Origin: Miltoncostaea marina
Lineage (GTDB): Bacteria; Actinomycetota; Thermoleophilia; Miltoncostaeales; Miltoncostaeaceae
Length of the DNA: 64,000 nucleotides
Direction: 5' to 3'
Assembly: GCF_018141525.1 (NCBI RefSeq)
Contig: NZ_CP064655.1
Coordinates: 2,388,501-2,452,500, forward strand
Of this stretch, positions 27,544 to 34,729 are shown piece by piece. Under the pieces are notes generated by a model. The model was not told where the DNA came from and ran no database searches. It was given only the letters and a program-made list of their open reading frames with translations. Position 1 is the stretch's first letter, and every line of letters starts with the position of its first letter. The translations under genes were made by a program, and so were the position numbers.

Positions 27544-27855
27544 ATGGTCACCGAGGACGACATCCGCAGCGCGATGAAGCAGGTCGAGGACCCCGAGCTC
27601 GGGGTCAACGTGGTCGACCTCGGGCTGCTCTACGGCGTCAACATCGACGACGAGGGCAACGTGATCCTCGACATGACGCTCACCTCGATGGGCTGCCCGC
27701 TCACCGAGCAGATCCTGGGCGACTCCAAGGCCGCCCTCGAGCCCCTCGACGGCGTGCGCAGCGTTGACGTCAACTGGGTCTGGGACCCGCCGTGGTCGCC
27801 CGACGCGATGACCGAGGAGGGCCGCTTCCTGATGAAGGTGATGGGGTATGGCTGA
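27544..27855 (+). CDS. sufT: SufT/MIP18-family (DUF59) Fe-S assembly factor
   Basis: 103-residue protein of the MIP18/SufT family, which assists Fe-S cluster maturation or transfer to clients. It has the family blocks VEDPELGVNVVDLGLLYGVN and LDMTLTSMGCPLTEQI with the single conserved cysteine, then VNWVWDPPWSPDAMTEEGR. ATG at 27544 lies 2 nt after the sufU stop, and its 3' end overlaps the A-type carrier gene by 8 nt, so it is part of the suf operon. The product is about the minimal length for the family. Confidence 0.92.
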   Translation: MVTEDDIRSAMKQVEDPELGVNVVDLGLLYGVNIDDEGNVILDMTLTSMGCPLTEQILGDSKAALEPLDGVRSVDVNWVWDPPWSPDAMTEEGRFLMKVMGYG

Positions 27856-28285
27856 GGCCGCCGCGCCCGACCGCCCGCTCACCCTCGAGGAGAAGAAGGC
27901 GGCCGCCCGGGCGCGCGCCCGGGCCGCCCGCCAGGCCCAGGAGGCCGGACAGGCCTTCGTCACCATCTCCCCCGCCGCCGCAGACTACATCCGGCAGGCG
28001 GCCGCCGAGCGGGGGCGACCCGAGGGCGTGCGGCTGCGCATCCTGGCCGGCGGCTGCTCGGGCCTCGAGTACAAGCTCGACCTGCTGGAGCCCGGCGAGG
28101 CGGCCGGCCCGGCCGACCGCGAGATACGCTCGAACGGCGTCACGATGCTCATGGACCTGAAGAGCGCGATCCACGTGACCGGGTCGGTCATCGACTACGA
28201 GCAGGGGCTGCTGCGGCGCGGGTTCCGGATCAACAACCCGAACGCCACCTCCACCTGCTCCTGCGGGGACTCCTTCGGCACCTGA
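27848..28285 (+). CDS. A-type Fe-S carrier (HesB/IscA/ErpA family)
   Basis: 145-residue carrier that receives a cluster from SufBCD and delivers it to apo-proteins. The conserved cysteines are in LAGGCSGLEYKLDL and the C-terminal TSTCSCGDSFGT (CxC). Residues 1-35 form an extra N-terminal helix rich in Ala/Arg/Lys/Glu (LEEKKAAARARARAARQAQE) that most ErpA/SufA proteins lack. ATG at 27848 overlaps the sufT-like stop by 8 nt. This is the last gene of the suf operon; 18 bp later the convergent hydrolase gene ends. Confidence 0.92.
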   Translation: MAEAAAPDRPLTLEEKKAAARARARAARQAQEAGQAFVTISPAAADYIRQAAAERGRPEGVRLRILAGGCSGLEYKLDLLEPGEAAGPADREIRSNGVTMLMDLKSAIHVTGSVIDYEQGLLRRGFRINNPNATSTCSCGDSFGT

Positions 28286-28303
28286 GCCCCCGGCGGGCCG
28301 CCC

Positions 28304-29014
28304 TCAGCGCGGCCCCAGGAAGTCGAGCAGCTCCCGGTTGAGCTCGTCGGGCCGGTCGAGCATCGGCACGTGGCCGGCCCCGGCGATCACGCGCACGCGG
28401 GCGCCCGGCAGCGCCCGGGCCACCCAGCCGGCCCCGCCGATCGGCACCAGCGCGTCACGCGCGCCCCACACGACCAGGGTCGGCACCGGCGGCGCCACCT
28501 CCAGGCCCGGATCGCCGGCCCGCGCGAGGATCTCCCCCGCCGCGCGCAGCAGGGCGGCCGGCGAGCGGGTGGCGATGTCCCAGGCCACCATCAGCGCCGC
28601 CGCGGGCGGCAGCTCGAGCACGGTGCGCAGCGCCGGCAGGGCGTTGCCGAGCAGCGCGGGCGAGGCCGTCCGCACCGGGCAGCCGATCAGCGCCAGCCGC
28701 TCGACCGCCCGGGGACGCTCGGCCGCCACGGCGAGCGACACGAGGGCGCCGAACGAGTGGCCCACCAGGCCCGCGCGTCCGCCCGCGACGCGGTCGACCA
28801 GCCCCCCCAGCACCTCCGGCGCGTCGGCCAGGGCGAACGGGCGGCCGCCGACCGAGTACCCGAAGCCCGGCAGGTCGGGGACGATCACGCGGTGGGCGCG
28901 CGCGAGGGCGGCCTCCGTCGCCGCCCACCAGCGGGCCGTGCCGCCGAGGCCGTGCACCAGCACGACCGGCGGCCCCGCGCCCGCCACCCGGTAGCGGACG
29001 AGGTGCCCGGCCAC
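28304..29014 (-). CDS. Alpha/beta hydrolase
   Basis: 236-residue alpha/beta-fold hydrolase with no visible signal peptide. It has the oxyanion motif VVLVHGLGGTARWW, the nucleophile elbow GHSFGALVSLA, the acid region WGARDALVPIGG and the catalytic histidine in GAGHVPMLDRP. The substrate is unknown; the size and cap segment fit small esterases or lactonases. GTG at 29014 gives MAGHLVRYRVAGAGPPVVL. This 5' end overlaps the head-to-head neighbour by 12 bp if both starts are right. A later GTG about 20 nt downstream would remove the overlap but also part of the first strand. Confidence 0.82.
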   Translation of the reverse strand: MAGHLVRYRVAGAGPPVVLVHGLGGTARWWAATEAALARAHRVIVPDLPGFGYSVGGRPFALADAPEVLGGLVDRVAGGRAGLVGHSFGALVSLAVAAERPRAVERLALIGCPVRTASPALLGNALPALRTVLELPPAAALMVAWDIATRSPAALLRAAGEILARAGDPGLEVAPPVPTLVVWGARDALVPIGGAGWVARALPGARVRVIAGAGHVPMLDRPDELNRELLDFLGPR

Positions 29015-29818
29015 CCGGATCCGCGCGCGCTCTCGGTCTGGACGGCGATCGACGGGGTGCGCGTGCACGCGCGGCTGCTGCGCCCGCCCCGCGCCGTCGC
29101 CGGCCCCACCCTGATGCTGCACGGCCTCGGGGTGTCGGCCGCCAGCCTCGGGCCGCTCGCCGAGATCCTCGCCCGGCGCTCGCTCACCCTCGTGCCCGAC
29201 CTGCCCGGCTTCGGCCGCAGCGAGGCGCGCGAGGTGTGGACCACCGCCCGCATCGCCGCCGCCGCGGCGCGCCTGCTCGAGGCGCGCGGCCTGGGGCCGG
29301 TCGTCGTCGTGGGGCACTCCTACGGCTGCCACGTTGGCGTCCTGCTCGCCCGGCGGCGGCCGGAGCTCGTGAGCGCGCTGGTCATGCTGAGCCCGGCCTT
29401 CGCCCGGCCGCCCGGCTCGGCGCTCGGGCAGGTGGTGCGCCTGGCCGCCGACGCCCCGCTCGAGCGGCCCTCGCTCGTGGCCGGCGGCGTGCGCGACTAC
29501 CTGCGCGCCGGGCCGGGGCGGGTCGTCCGCACCCTGCGCGAGGCCGCCCGCCTGCCGCTGGACGGCCTCGTCGCCGGGCTCGCGCCGCCGCTGCTCGTGG
29601 TGCGCGGCGGCCGGGACCCCCTCACCCCCGCCCGCTGGGCCGAGCGCCTGCGCGCCTGCGCGCCGCGGGCCGAGGTCGCCACCATCCCGCGCGCGGCCCA
29701 CGGGCTGGGGCACGACGCCCCGGCCGCCACGGCGGGGGCCGTCGAGCGGTTCCTCGGTCGCGACGGTCACCCGGCGAGGATGGCACGCCTCGGCGAGCCG
29801 TCCCGCAGGGCGGGCTGA
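29003..29818 (+). CDS. Alpha/beta hydrolase
   Basis: 271-residue alpha/beta hydrolase divergent from the preceding one. Motifs are TLMLHGLGVSAASLGP (oxyanion hole), VGHSYGCHVGVLLA (nucleophile serine), VVRGGRDPLTPARW (acid) and RAAHGLGHDAP (histidine). The start is set at GTG 29003 (MPGHPDPRALSVWTAIDGVR), which keeps the first beta strand; GTG 29057 is an alternative. It ends 19 bp before the convergent M23 gene. Sequence similarity between the two hydrolases is only that of the fold, so they are not a recent duplication. The substrate cannot be predicted. Confidence 0.8.
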   Translation: MPGHPDPRALSVWTAIDGVRVHARLLRPPRAVAGPTLMLHGLGVSAASLGPLAEILARRSLTLVPDLPGFGRSEAREVWTTARIAAAAARLLEARGLGPVVVVGHSYGCHVGVLLARRRPELVSALVMLSPAFARPPGSALGQVVRLAADAPLERPSLVAGGVRDYLRAGPGRVVRTLREAARLPLDGLVAGLAPPLLVVRGGRDPLTPARWAERLRACAPRAEVATIPRAAHGLGHDAPAATAGAVERFLGRDGHPARMARLGEPSRRAG

Positions 29819-29837
29819 ACGGGAACCGCCGCCGGGC

Positions 29838-31214
29838 TCAGGAGGCGGGGGTCGCCAGCCCGTCGGCCGGCGCCGGCGCGGCGTCGACCTCCGGCGCGCC
29901 GTCGACCAGCACCGCGCCCGCGGCGGGCGTCGGCGATGTCGAGCGCACCGCCTGGCGGAACGCCCGTGGGATGTCGCCGCCGCGCTCCCAGGCCAGCAGG
30001 AAGGGGTACGGGTTGACGCTGTCGCCCGCCGCCGGGTGGATCTCGAAGTGCAGGTGCGGCGGGGTGGTGATCGCCTGGCCGGTGTTGCCGACGAAGCCGA
30101 TCACCTGGCCGGCCGTCACCCGCGCCCCCTCCACGGCGGCGGGCGCGTAGGCCGACAGGTGCGCGTAGTAGAAGGCGTTGCCGGCGTCGTCGGTCAGCCA
30201 CAGGCGGTTACCGCCGAGCGTGTTGACCCCCACCCGCGAGAGCGTGCCATCGGCCACGGCGACCACCGGCGTGCCGGTCGCGGCGAAGATGTCGTTGCCG
30301 TGGTGCCAGCCGGTGCCGGCGCGCGGCGCGGCGTAGTCGTCGATGTACGAGGATTCGCCCGCCACCGGGAAGGCGTAGGCGCCGGAGCGCCGGAGGCCGT
30401 CGAGCCGCTCCGGCGCGGCGCGGCGCGGCAGGCCGAGCGGGGCACGCGGCGCCAGCGGCCCGGGCGTCGCCGGCGCCTCGGCGGCCGGCGCGACCGTGCG
30501 GGACGGCGCGGTGGCCGCCGTGCGCGGCCGGGCCGGGGCGGTGCGCGGCGGCGCCGTGGCCGTGCCCTCCCGCGTCGTCGCGGGCGGGGCCGGCGCCGGG
30601 CCGGCCGTGGCGGTCAGCTCGAGGTGCCCCACCACGAAGGGCTGGCCGATCAGGCCGGCCGCGCCCGGGTCGGTCACCTCCACCCGCAGGGCGTTGGCGC
30701 GCAGCGCCCCGGCCCCGTCGCCCACCTGCTCGAAGAACACCAGCGCGCCGACGCCGGCGACCTCGACGCGCGAGCCCGGGCCCACCTCGACGGCGCGGCC
30801 GTCGACCGTCACCCCGCTCGCCCGGGCCTCGGTCAGGCCGCCCTGTGGCCCGGCGGCGGCGGCCATCCGCAGCGAGCCGACGCTCACCCGCCCGTCGATC
30901 AGCGTGATGCCGTCGGCCTCGACGACCCCCTCGGCGAGGCCGTCGGCGCCCCGCGTCGTGGCGCCGAGGCGCACGCGGGCCGCGGCGATCACGCCCCCGC
31001 CCGCCGGCCGCAGGCCGCCCGCGGAGCCCTCGGCCGCGGGGCGCCCGGCCGTGCTGGCCGTCGCCGCCCCGTGCGCGCCGCCGGGCAGCAGCGCGGCGTA
31101 GCCGCGCGCCTGCGCGGACGGCGCGCCGCCGTCCTGGGCGGTCGCCAGGGCTGCCGCGAGGACGGCCGCCAGGCAGGCGAGGGCGAGCGCTGCGAGGAGC
31201 CGCACGCGCCCCAT
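29838..31214 (-). CDS. Exported M23-family peptidoglycan endopeptidase
   Basis: 458-residue cell-wall hydrolase. ATG at 31214 gives the signal sequence MGRVRLLAALALACLAAVLA; a slightly longer start exists at 31241. The N-terminal half (about 40-210) is a beta-rich region of unknown family with repeated short Val/Gly strands. A P/A/T-rich linker follows, then the M23 LytM domain (about 285-400) with zinc ligands in GWHHGNDIFAATG and the HLHFEI motif, so it should be active. It cleaves peptide cross-links in peptidoglycan. It diverges from the NlpC/P60 gene, and this stretch forms an envelope-hydrolase block. Confidence 0.88.
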   Translation of the reverse strand: MGRVRLLAALALACLAAVLAAALATAQDGGAPSAQARGYAALLPGGAHGAATASTAGRPAAEGSAGGLRPAGGGVIAAARVRLGATTRGADGLAEGVVEADGITLIDGRVSVGSLRMAAAAGPQGGLTEARASGVTVDGRAVEVGPGSRVEVAGVGALVFFEQVGDGAGALRANALRVEVTDPGAAGLIGQPFVVGHLELTATAGPAPAPPATTREGTATAPPRTAPARPRTAATAPSRTVAPAAEAPATPGPLAPRAPLGLPRRAAPERLDGLRRSGAYAFPVAGESSYIDDYAAPRAGTGWHHGNDIFAATGTPVVAVADGTLSRVGVNTLGGNRLWLTDDAGNAFYYAHLSAYAPAAVEGARVTAGQVIGFVGNTGQAITTPPHLHFEIHPAAGDSVNPYPFLLAWERGGDIPRAFRQAVRSTSPTPAAGAVLVDGAPEVDAAPAPADGLATPAS

Positions 31215-31274
31215 GATCACGGCTCCGGGCGGCCGCATCAACGGCGCGGGGGCCGTCGCGGGCGGCCCCGGCCC

Positions 31275-31302
31275 CTCAAGGATTTGTTGTCTCGGGTCGA
31301 CA
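31275..31302 (+). promoter_or_regulatory. FliA/WhiG-like promoter motif upstream of the NlpC/P60 gene
   Basis: CTCAAG (31275-31280), 16 nt, then TCGACA (31297-31302) followed by TCCGG. The same arrangement with the same spacing occurs before the next gene. It resembles the TAAAG-N15-GCCGATAA class read by FliA/WhiG-type sigma factors. An overlapping housekeeping-like pair TTGTCT (31287) / TAGCGT (31311) is also possible. Confidence 0.5.
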
Positions 31303-31378
31303 TCCGGTGGTAGCGTGCCCGGGTCGGATCCGGAGCGCTGCCCAGCTCCCAGTACCGTCCCCCGTCCGGGAGTCCTTT

Positions 31379-32554
31379 CTGAGACCCACGCGCAACTTCG
31401 CAGGCCTCGGTCTCGCCCTGATCGTCGCGGCCGCGGCCCTGCTCGCGTTCGGCGCCGGGCTCGCCACCACCGAGCCCGCCGTCATCGAGGCCCAGCGCGC
31501 CGAGGTGGCGCGCATCCAGTCCGAGCTGGAGAGCATCAACACGCAGGTCGCGGTGGCCGCCGAGGCGTACAACGGCGCCCGGTACGAGCTCGGACAGGTC
31601 AACGCCCGGATCAAGCAGAACGGCGACCGCCTCACGGCGACCGGCCGCGACCTCGAGACGTCCCGCGAGAAGCTGGCCGACCGGCTGCGGCGCCTCTACG
31701 CCACCCCCGAGCCGAGCCTCATCGAGGTGCTCGTCTCCACCGGCAGCATCGCCGGCGCGGCGGACCAGCTCGAGATGCTCGACCGGGTCGGCCGGCAGGA
31801 CGCCGCCGTCGTCGGCGGGCTGCGCGAGCAGAAGGCGCGCCTGAAGGAGCTGCGGGCCCAGCTGGTGGAGGACCGCCAGGCCGCCGAGCAGGCCGTCGAG
31901 ACGCGCGAGCGCCAGAAGCAGAAGGTCGAGTCGCTGCTGTCCCAGCGCCAGGCGGTCCTCGACAGCGCCAGCGCCGAGCTCCGCCAGCTGCTGGCGGCCG
32001 AGGAGGCCCGCAAGCGCCGCGCGGCCGCCGCCGAGGCCGCGGCCGCGCGCCAGCGCCAGCAGGCGGCCGCCGCCGCGAGCCAGGCGTCCGCGTCGGGCCC
32101 GGCGTCCTCCGGCTCCTCCGCGTCGTCCGGCTCGTCCGGCTCCGCGGCGGCCGCCCCGGCGGCGCCCGCCGCGGCCTCCGCCCCCTCCGCCCCCCTGCCG
32201 AGCGGCAGCGGCAACGCCGCCGCGGCCCAGCACGCGATGTCGCAGCTGGGCGTGCCGTACGTCTGGGGCGGCGCCTCGCCGGGCAGCGGCTTCGACTGCT
32301 CCGGCCTCGCCTCCTGGGCCTACGCCCAGATCGGCAAGAGCGTCCCGCACTACACGGTCGCGATCTACAACGCGTTCCCGAAGGTGCCCTCCGGCCAGCT
32401 CCAGGCGGGCGACCTCGTCTTCTGGCGCGGCCTCGGCCACATGGGCATCTACATCGGCGGCGGGCAGTACGTGCACGCCCCGCAGACGGGCGACGTGGTC
32501 AAGGTGTCCAGCATGAGCAGCCGCAGCGACTACGTGGGGGCCGTCCGGCCCTAG
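31379..32554 (+). CDS. Exported NlpC/P60 peptidoglycan hydrolase (RipA-like)
   Basis: About 391 residues. An N-terminal signal/anchor segment (FAGLGLALIVAAAALLAF) is followed by a long coiled coil (about 30-215; EAQRAEVARIQSELESINTQ), a Ser/Ala-rich linker and a C-terminal NlpC/P60 cysteine-peptidase domain (about 275-391). The catalytic set is complete: GFDCSGLASW (Cys), GHMGIYIGGG (His) and YVHAPQTGD. It cleaves the D-Glu/diamino-acid bond region of stem peptides; the coiled coil probably docks to a divisome or ABC-type regulator, as in RipA/FtsEX-linked enzymes (family knowledge). The start is uncertain: CTG 31379 has GGGAG 7 nt upstream and yields a clean signal peptide, while GTG 31307 would add 24 residues and lies at the predicted transcription start. 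Confidence 0.85.
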   Translation: MRPTRNFAGLGLALIVAAAALLAFGAGLATTEPAVIEAQRAEVARIQSELESINTQVAVAAEAYNGARYELGQVNARIKQNGDRLTATGRDLETSREKLADRLRRLYATPEPSLIEVLVSTGSIAGAADQLEMLDRVGRQDAAVVGGLREQKARLKELRAQLVEDRQAAEQAVETRERQKQKVESLLSQRQAVLDSASAELRQLLAAEEARKRRAAAAEAAAARQRQQAAAAASQASASGPASSGSSASSGSSGSAAAAPAAPAAASAPSAPLPSGSGNAAAAQHAMSQLGVPYVWGGASPGSGFDCSGLASWAYAQIGKSVPHYTVAIYNAFPKVPSGQLQAGDLVFWRGLGHMGIYIGGGQYVHAPQTGDVVKVSSMSSRSDYVGAVRP

Positions 32555-32574
32555 GCGGCGCAGTCGTGCCCCGG

Positions 32575-32606
32575 CCCGCCCGGCGCCTCAAGCGGCGCCG
32601 GGCGGG
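32575..32606 (+). terminator. 13-bp GC hairpin after the NlpC/P60 gene
   Basis: Perfect stem CCCGCCCGGCGCC / GGCGCCGGGCGGG with a 6-nt loop TCAAGC, 20 bp after the stop codon. There is no T-tract. The loop and right arm also hold the -35 side of the promoter for the next gene, so terminator and promoter overlap. Confidence 0.6.
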
Positions 32607-32614
32607 ATCCGATA
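32587..32614 (+). promoter_or_regulatory. FliA/WhiG-like promoter motif of the 32624 gene
   Basis: CTCAAG (32587-32592), 16 nt, CCGATA (32609-32614) followed by TCCGG. It is the better match of the two copies to the FliA/WhiG-type consensus. The -10 ends 9 nt before the ATG, so the transcript would have almost no leader. Confidence 0.55.
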
Positions 32615-32623
32615 TCCGGGGGG

Positions 32624-34006
32624 ATGGCCCGCCGTCCTCCCCGCCTGCGCCGCCGCGCCCTCTGCCTGGGGCTCGCCGCCGGCGTGCTCGCGACCTCGGT
32701 CGCGCCCGCGGTCGCCGCCACCGGCGCCGAGCTGCGCGAGGCGCAGCGGCGCATCGACCGCACGTCGGCCGAGCTCCTCGCGGCGCGCAGCGCCGCCGAG
32801 CGCCTGGGCGGCGCCGAGCGCGACGCGCTCGAGCGGGTGGAGCGCCGGCTGCAGCGGCAGAAGCAGGCGCTGCTCGACCTGGAGAACGGGATCGAGGCCC
32901 GCCACGTGCAGCAGCGCGTCGCGGCGGCGGAGGCCGCGGAGGCCGAGCGGGCGCGCGACGACGGCGCCGCCGTGTACCTGCCCGCCGCCGCGGCGCCCCG
33001 GCCGGTGGGCGTGGCCGGGTATCGCGACGACCCCCTGCTGAACGGGGCCGCCGCCGCCCCGGCCGCCCCGGCCGTCCTGCGCGGCGACGACGCCGCGATC
33101 GCCGCGGAGATCGACCGCTACCTCGTCGCCAAGGGGAGCCCGCTCGCGGGCCTCGGCGCCGTCTTCACCGCCGAGGCGCGGGCCGCCGGCCTCGACCCCC
33201 GCTTCCTGGTCGCCATCGCCGGCGCCGAGACCAGCTTCGCGACATACGGCCCGTCGCAGCCGATCCACAACCCGTTCGGGCTCGGGCCGGGCCTCCGCTA
33301 CCCGTCGTGGGCGGACGCCATCCGGGCGGCCGCCCGCAACCTCGCCGGCGAGCTCTACGCCGGCGACGGCCGCGACACGATCGTCGCCATCCAGCAGCGC
33401 TGGGCGCCCAACCACGCGGCCAACGACCCGACCGGCCTCAACAGCCACTGGACGCGCAACGTCTCCCACTACTACGCCGAACTGGGCGGCGACCCCTCGC
33501 GGTCGGTCTTCACCGCCCGCCCCGGCGCCGCCGCGCAGGTCGCGATCGCGCCGTCGGTCGCCGTGCCGGGAGCCGACCGCGCCACCGTGGCCCGCCCGGT
33601 GGCCCTCGCCGCGGCCAGGCCCGTGCTGGGCGCCTCGGGACGCGGGCGCGACGCCGCCGCCGAGGCCGTCACGCAGGTCGGCGCGCGCTCGGTGCGCTCG
33701 GGGGCGAGCCCGGCCACCGGCTTCGACGCCGCCGGCTTCGTCCGCTGGGCCTTCGACCGCACCGGCGTGGTCCTGCCCCGCACCGCGCCCGCCCAGGCGC
33801 AGGCCGGCGCGCCGGTCGCCGCCGACGACCTGCGCCCCGGGGACGTCCTCTTCTTCGCCGACCCCTCGGGCTACATCCACCACGAGGGGATCTACCTCGG
33901 CGCCGGCGTCTTCGTGCAGGCGCCCGGCGAGGGGGGCGCCGTGACGGTCACCTCGCTCACCGACGCCTTCTACGCCGAGTCGTACGCGGGGGCGCGCCGC
34001 TTCTGA
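32624..34006 (+). CDS. Exported lysozyme-like protein with catalytically dead NlpC/P60 domain
   Basis: 460-residue secreted protein. A signal peptide (RRRALCLGLAAGVLATSVA) is followed by a helical/coiled-coil region (about 30-110). A lysozyme/glucosaminidase-like domain (about 150-290; FLVAIAGAETSFATYG, NPFGLGPGLRYPSW) closely resembles the middle domain of the 9050 hydrolase. A C-terminal NlpC/P60 fold (about 340-460) follows. There the expected GFDCSG box reads GFDAAGFVRW, replacing the nucleophile Cys by Ala (codon GCC at 33727-33732), and the third catalytic position is Gln (FVQAPGEGG); only the His (HHEGIYLG) remains. The domain is therefore probably a binding or regulatory pseudo-enzyme. 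ATG at 32624 is nearly leaderless behind the CTCAAG/CCGATA promoter. Confidence 0.85.
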   Translation: MARRPPRLRRRALCLGLAAGVLATSVAPAVAATGAELREAQRRIDRTSAELLAARSAAERLGGAERDALERVERRLQRQKQALLDLENGIEARHVQQRVAAAEAAEAERARDDGAAVYLPAAAAPRPVGVAGYRDDPLLNGAAAAPAAPAVLRGDDAAIAAEIDRYLVAKGSPLAGLGAVFTAEARAAGLDPRFLVAIAGAETSFATYGPSQPIHNPFGLGPGLRYPSWADAIRAAARNLAGELYAGDGRDTIVAIQQRWAPNHAANDPTGLNSHWTRNVSHYYAELGGDPSRSVFTARPGAAAQVAIAPSVAVPGADRATVARPVALAAARPVLGASGRGRDAAAEAVTQVGARSVRSGASPATGFDAAGFVRWAFDRTGVVLPRTAPAQAQAGAPVAADDLRPGDVLFFADPSGYIHHEGIYLGAGVFVQAPGEGGAVTVTSLTDAFYAESYAGARRF

Positions 34007-34021
34007 CGCCCGCCCCGGCCG

Positions 34022-34510
34022 TCAGCGGTCGGGGCCGATCCTCCACTCGCCGGCCTCGCGCTCGAAGAGGATGTCCTCGCTGCGGCCCCCCGCCACGCTG
34101 ACCGCCGTGGCCCGGTCGCCCGCGATGCGCAGGTCGCGGATGTCGATGCGCGGCGCGCTGCCGTAGTAGGCCTGGGCGAGCCGCGCGCCCTGCTCCATGC
34201 GCTCGGCGCATGTGCCGCCCCAGCCGGCCGCCCGCGGGTCGCCCAGCAGCCGCCGGCGGGCCGACTCGGAGAGCAGGTCGCACGCCGCGGCACCGTCGCC
34301 GCGGAAGAACGCGGTCAGGTAGCGCCGGGCCAGATGCCGGATGGCGAGCGCGTCGTCATCCGCGGCCGGTGCCGCCGCGCTCGCCGGCGCTGCCGCGCTC
34401 GCCGGTGCCGCCGCGCCGTCCGGCCGCTCGCCCTCGCCGCCGCCGCACCCCCAGGCGGCCGCCGCCACGACCGCCGCGAGGGCCAGCCCCGCCACCACGG
34501 ACCTCGTCAC
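34022..34510 (-). CDS. Small exported lipoprotein
   Basis: 162-residue protein with a lipoprotein-type signal (AGLALAAVVAAAAWGCGGGE). An Ala/Pro-rich spacer follows, then a globular part (about 50-162) resembling NTF2/SnoaL-like small domains: AIRHLARRYLTAFFRGDGAA, a cysteine in AACDLLSE, and RIDIRDLRIAGDRATAVSVA. The cone-like NTF2 fold is an inference from the helix-then-sheet pattern. GTG at 34510 is preceded by a strong GGAGGAGGGG site. The gene is convergent with the lysozyme-like gene (15-bp gap) and divergent from the M15 peptidase. Function unknown. Confidence 0.75.
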   Translation of the reverse strand: MTRSVVAGLALAAVVAAAAWGCGGGEGERPDGAAAPASAAAPASAAAPAADDDALAIRHLARRYLTAFFRGDGAAACDLLSESARRRLLGDPRAAGWGGTCAERMEQGARLAQAYYGSAPRIDIRDLRIAGDRATAVSVAGGRSEDILFEREAGEWRIGPDR

Positions 34511-34619
34511 CCGCGCCCCCTCCTCCCGCTGCCGGCCGCCGGCCGCGATCATCGCCCCTGGCCCCCCGCGGCGCCAGCGCGCCGCGCCGCCGGGCCGGCG
34601 CGGACGGGACGGCGCCGGG

Positions 34620-34666
34620 GGAGATGTCCAAATGGACCTCGGCCCGAGGTCCATTTGGACATCTCC
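34620..34666. repeat. 47-bp perfect palindrome in a divergent intergenic region
   Basis: Two 23-nt arms (34620-34642 and 34644-34666) are exact reverse complements around a single C at 34643. Each arm contains its own smaller dyad, GTCCAAATGGAC on the left and GTCCATTTGGAC on the right. The composition is far richer in A/T than the surroundings. It stands between the divergent lipoprotein and M15 peptidase genes, 64 bp before the latter. It could be a tandem operator, or a strong hairpin if transcribed. Confidence 0.85.
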
Positions 34667-34729
34667 GCGCCGCGCCCCGCACGCCGGGCCCCCGTGACCC
34701 GGCCCGTGGCCTCGACTAACGTGCCCGCG

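Noticed and set aside
31287-31316. Housekeeping promoter TTGTCT-N18-TAGCGT before the NlpC/P60 gene
   Set aside because: Possible, but it overlaps the CTCAAG-N16-TCGACA motif that is duplicated before the next gene, which is the stronger evidence. It is not listed as a separate feature.
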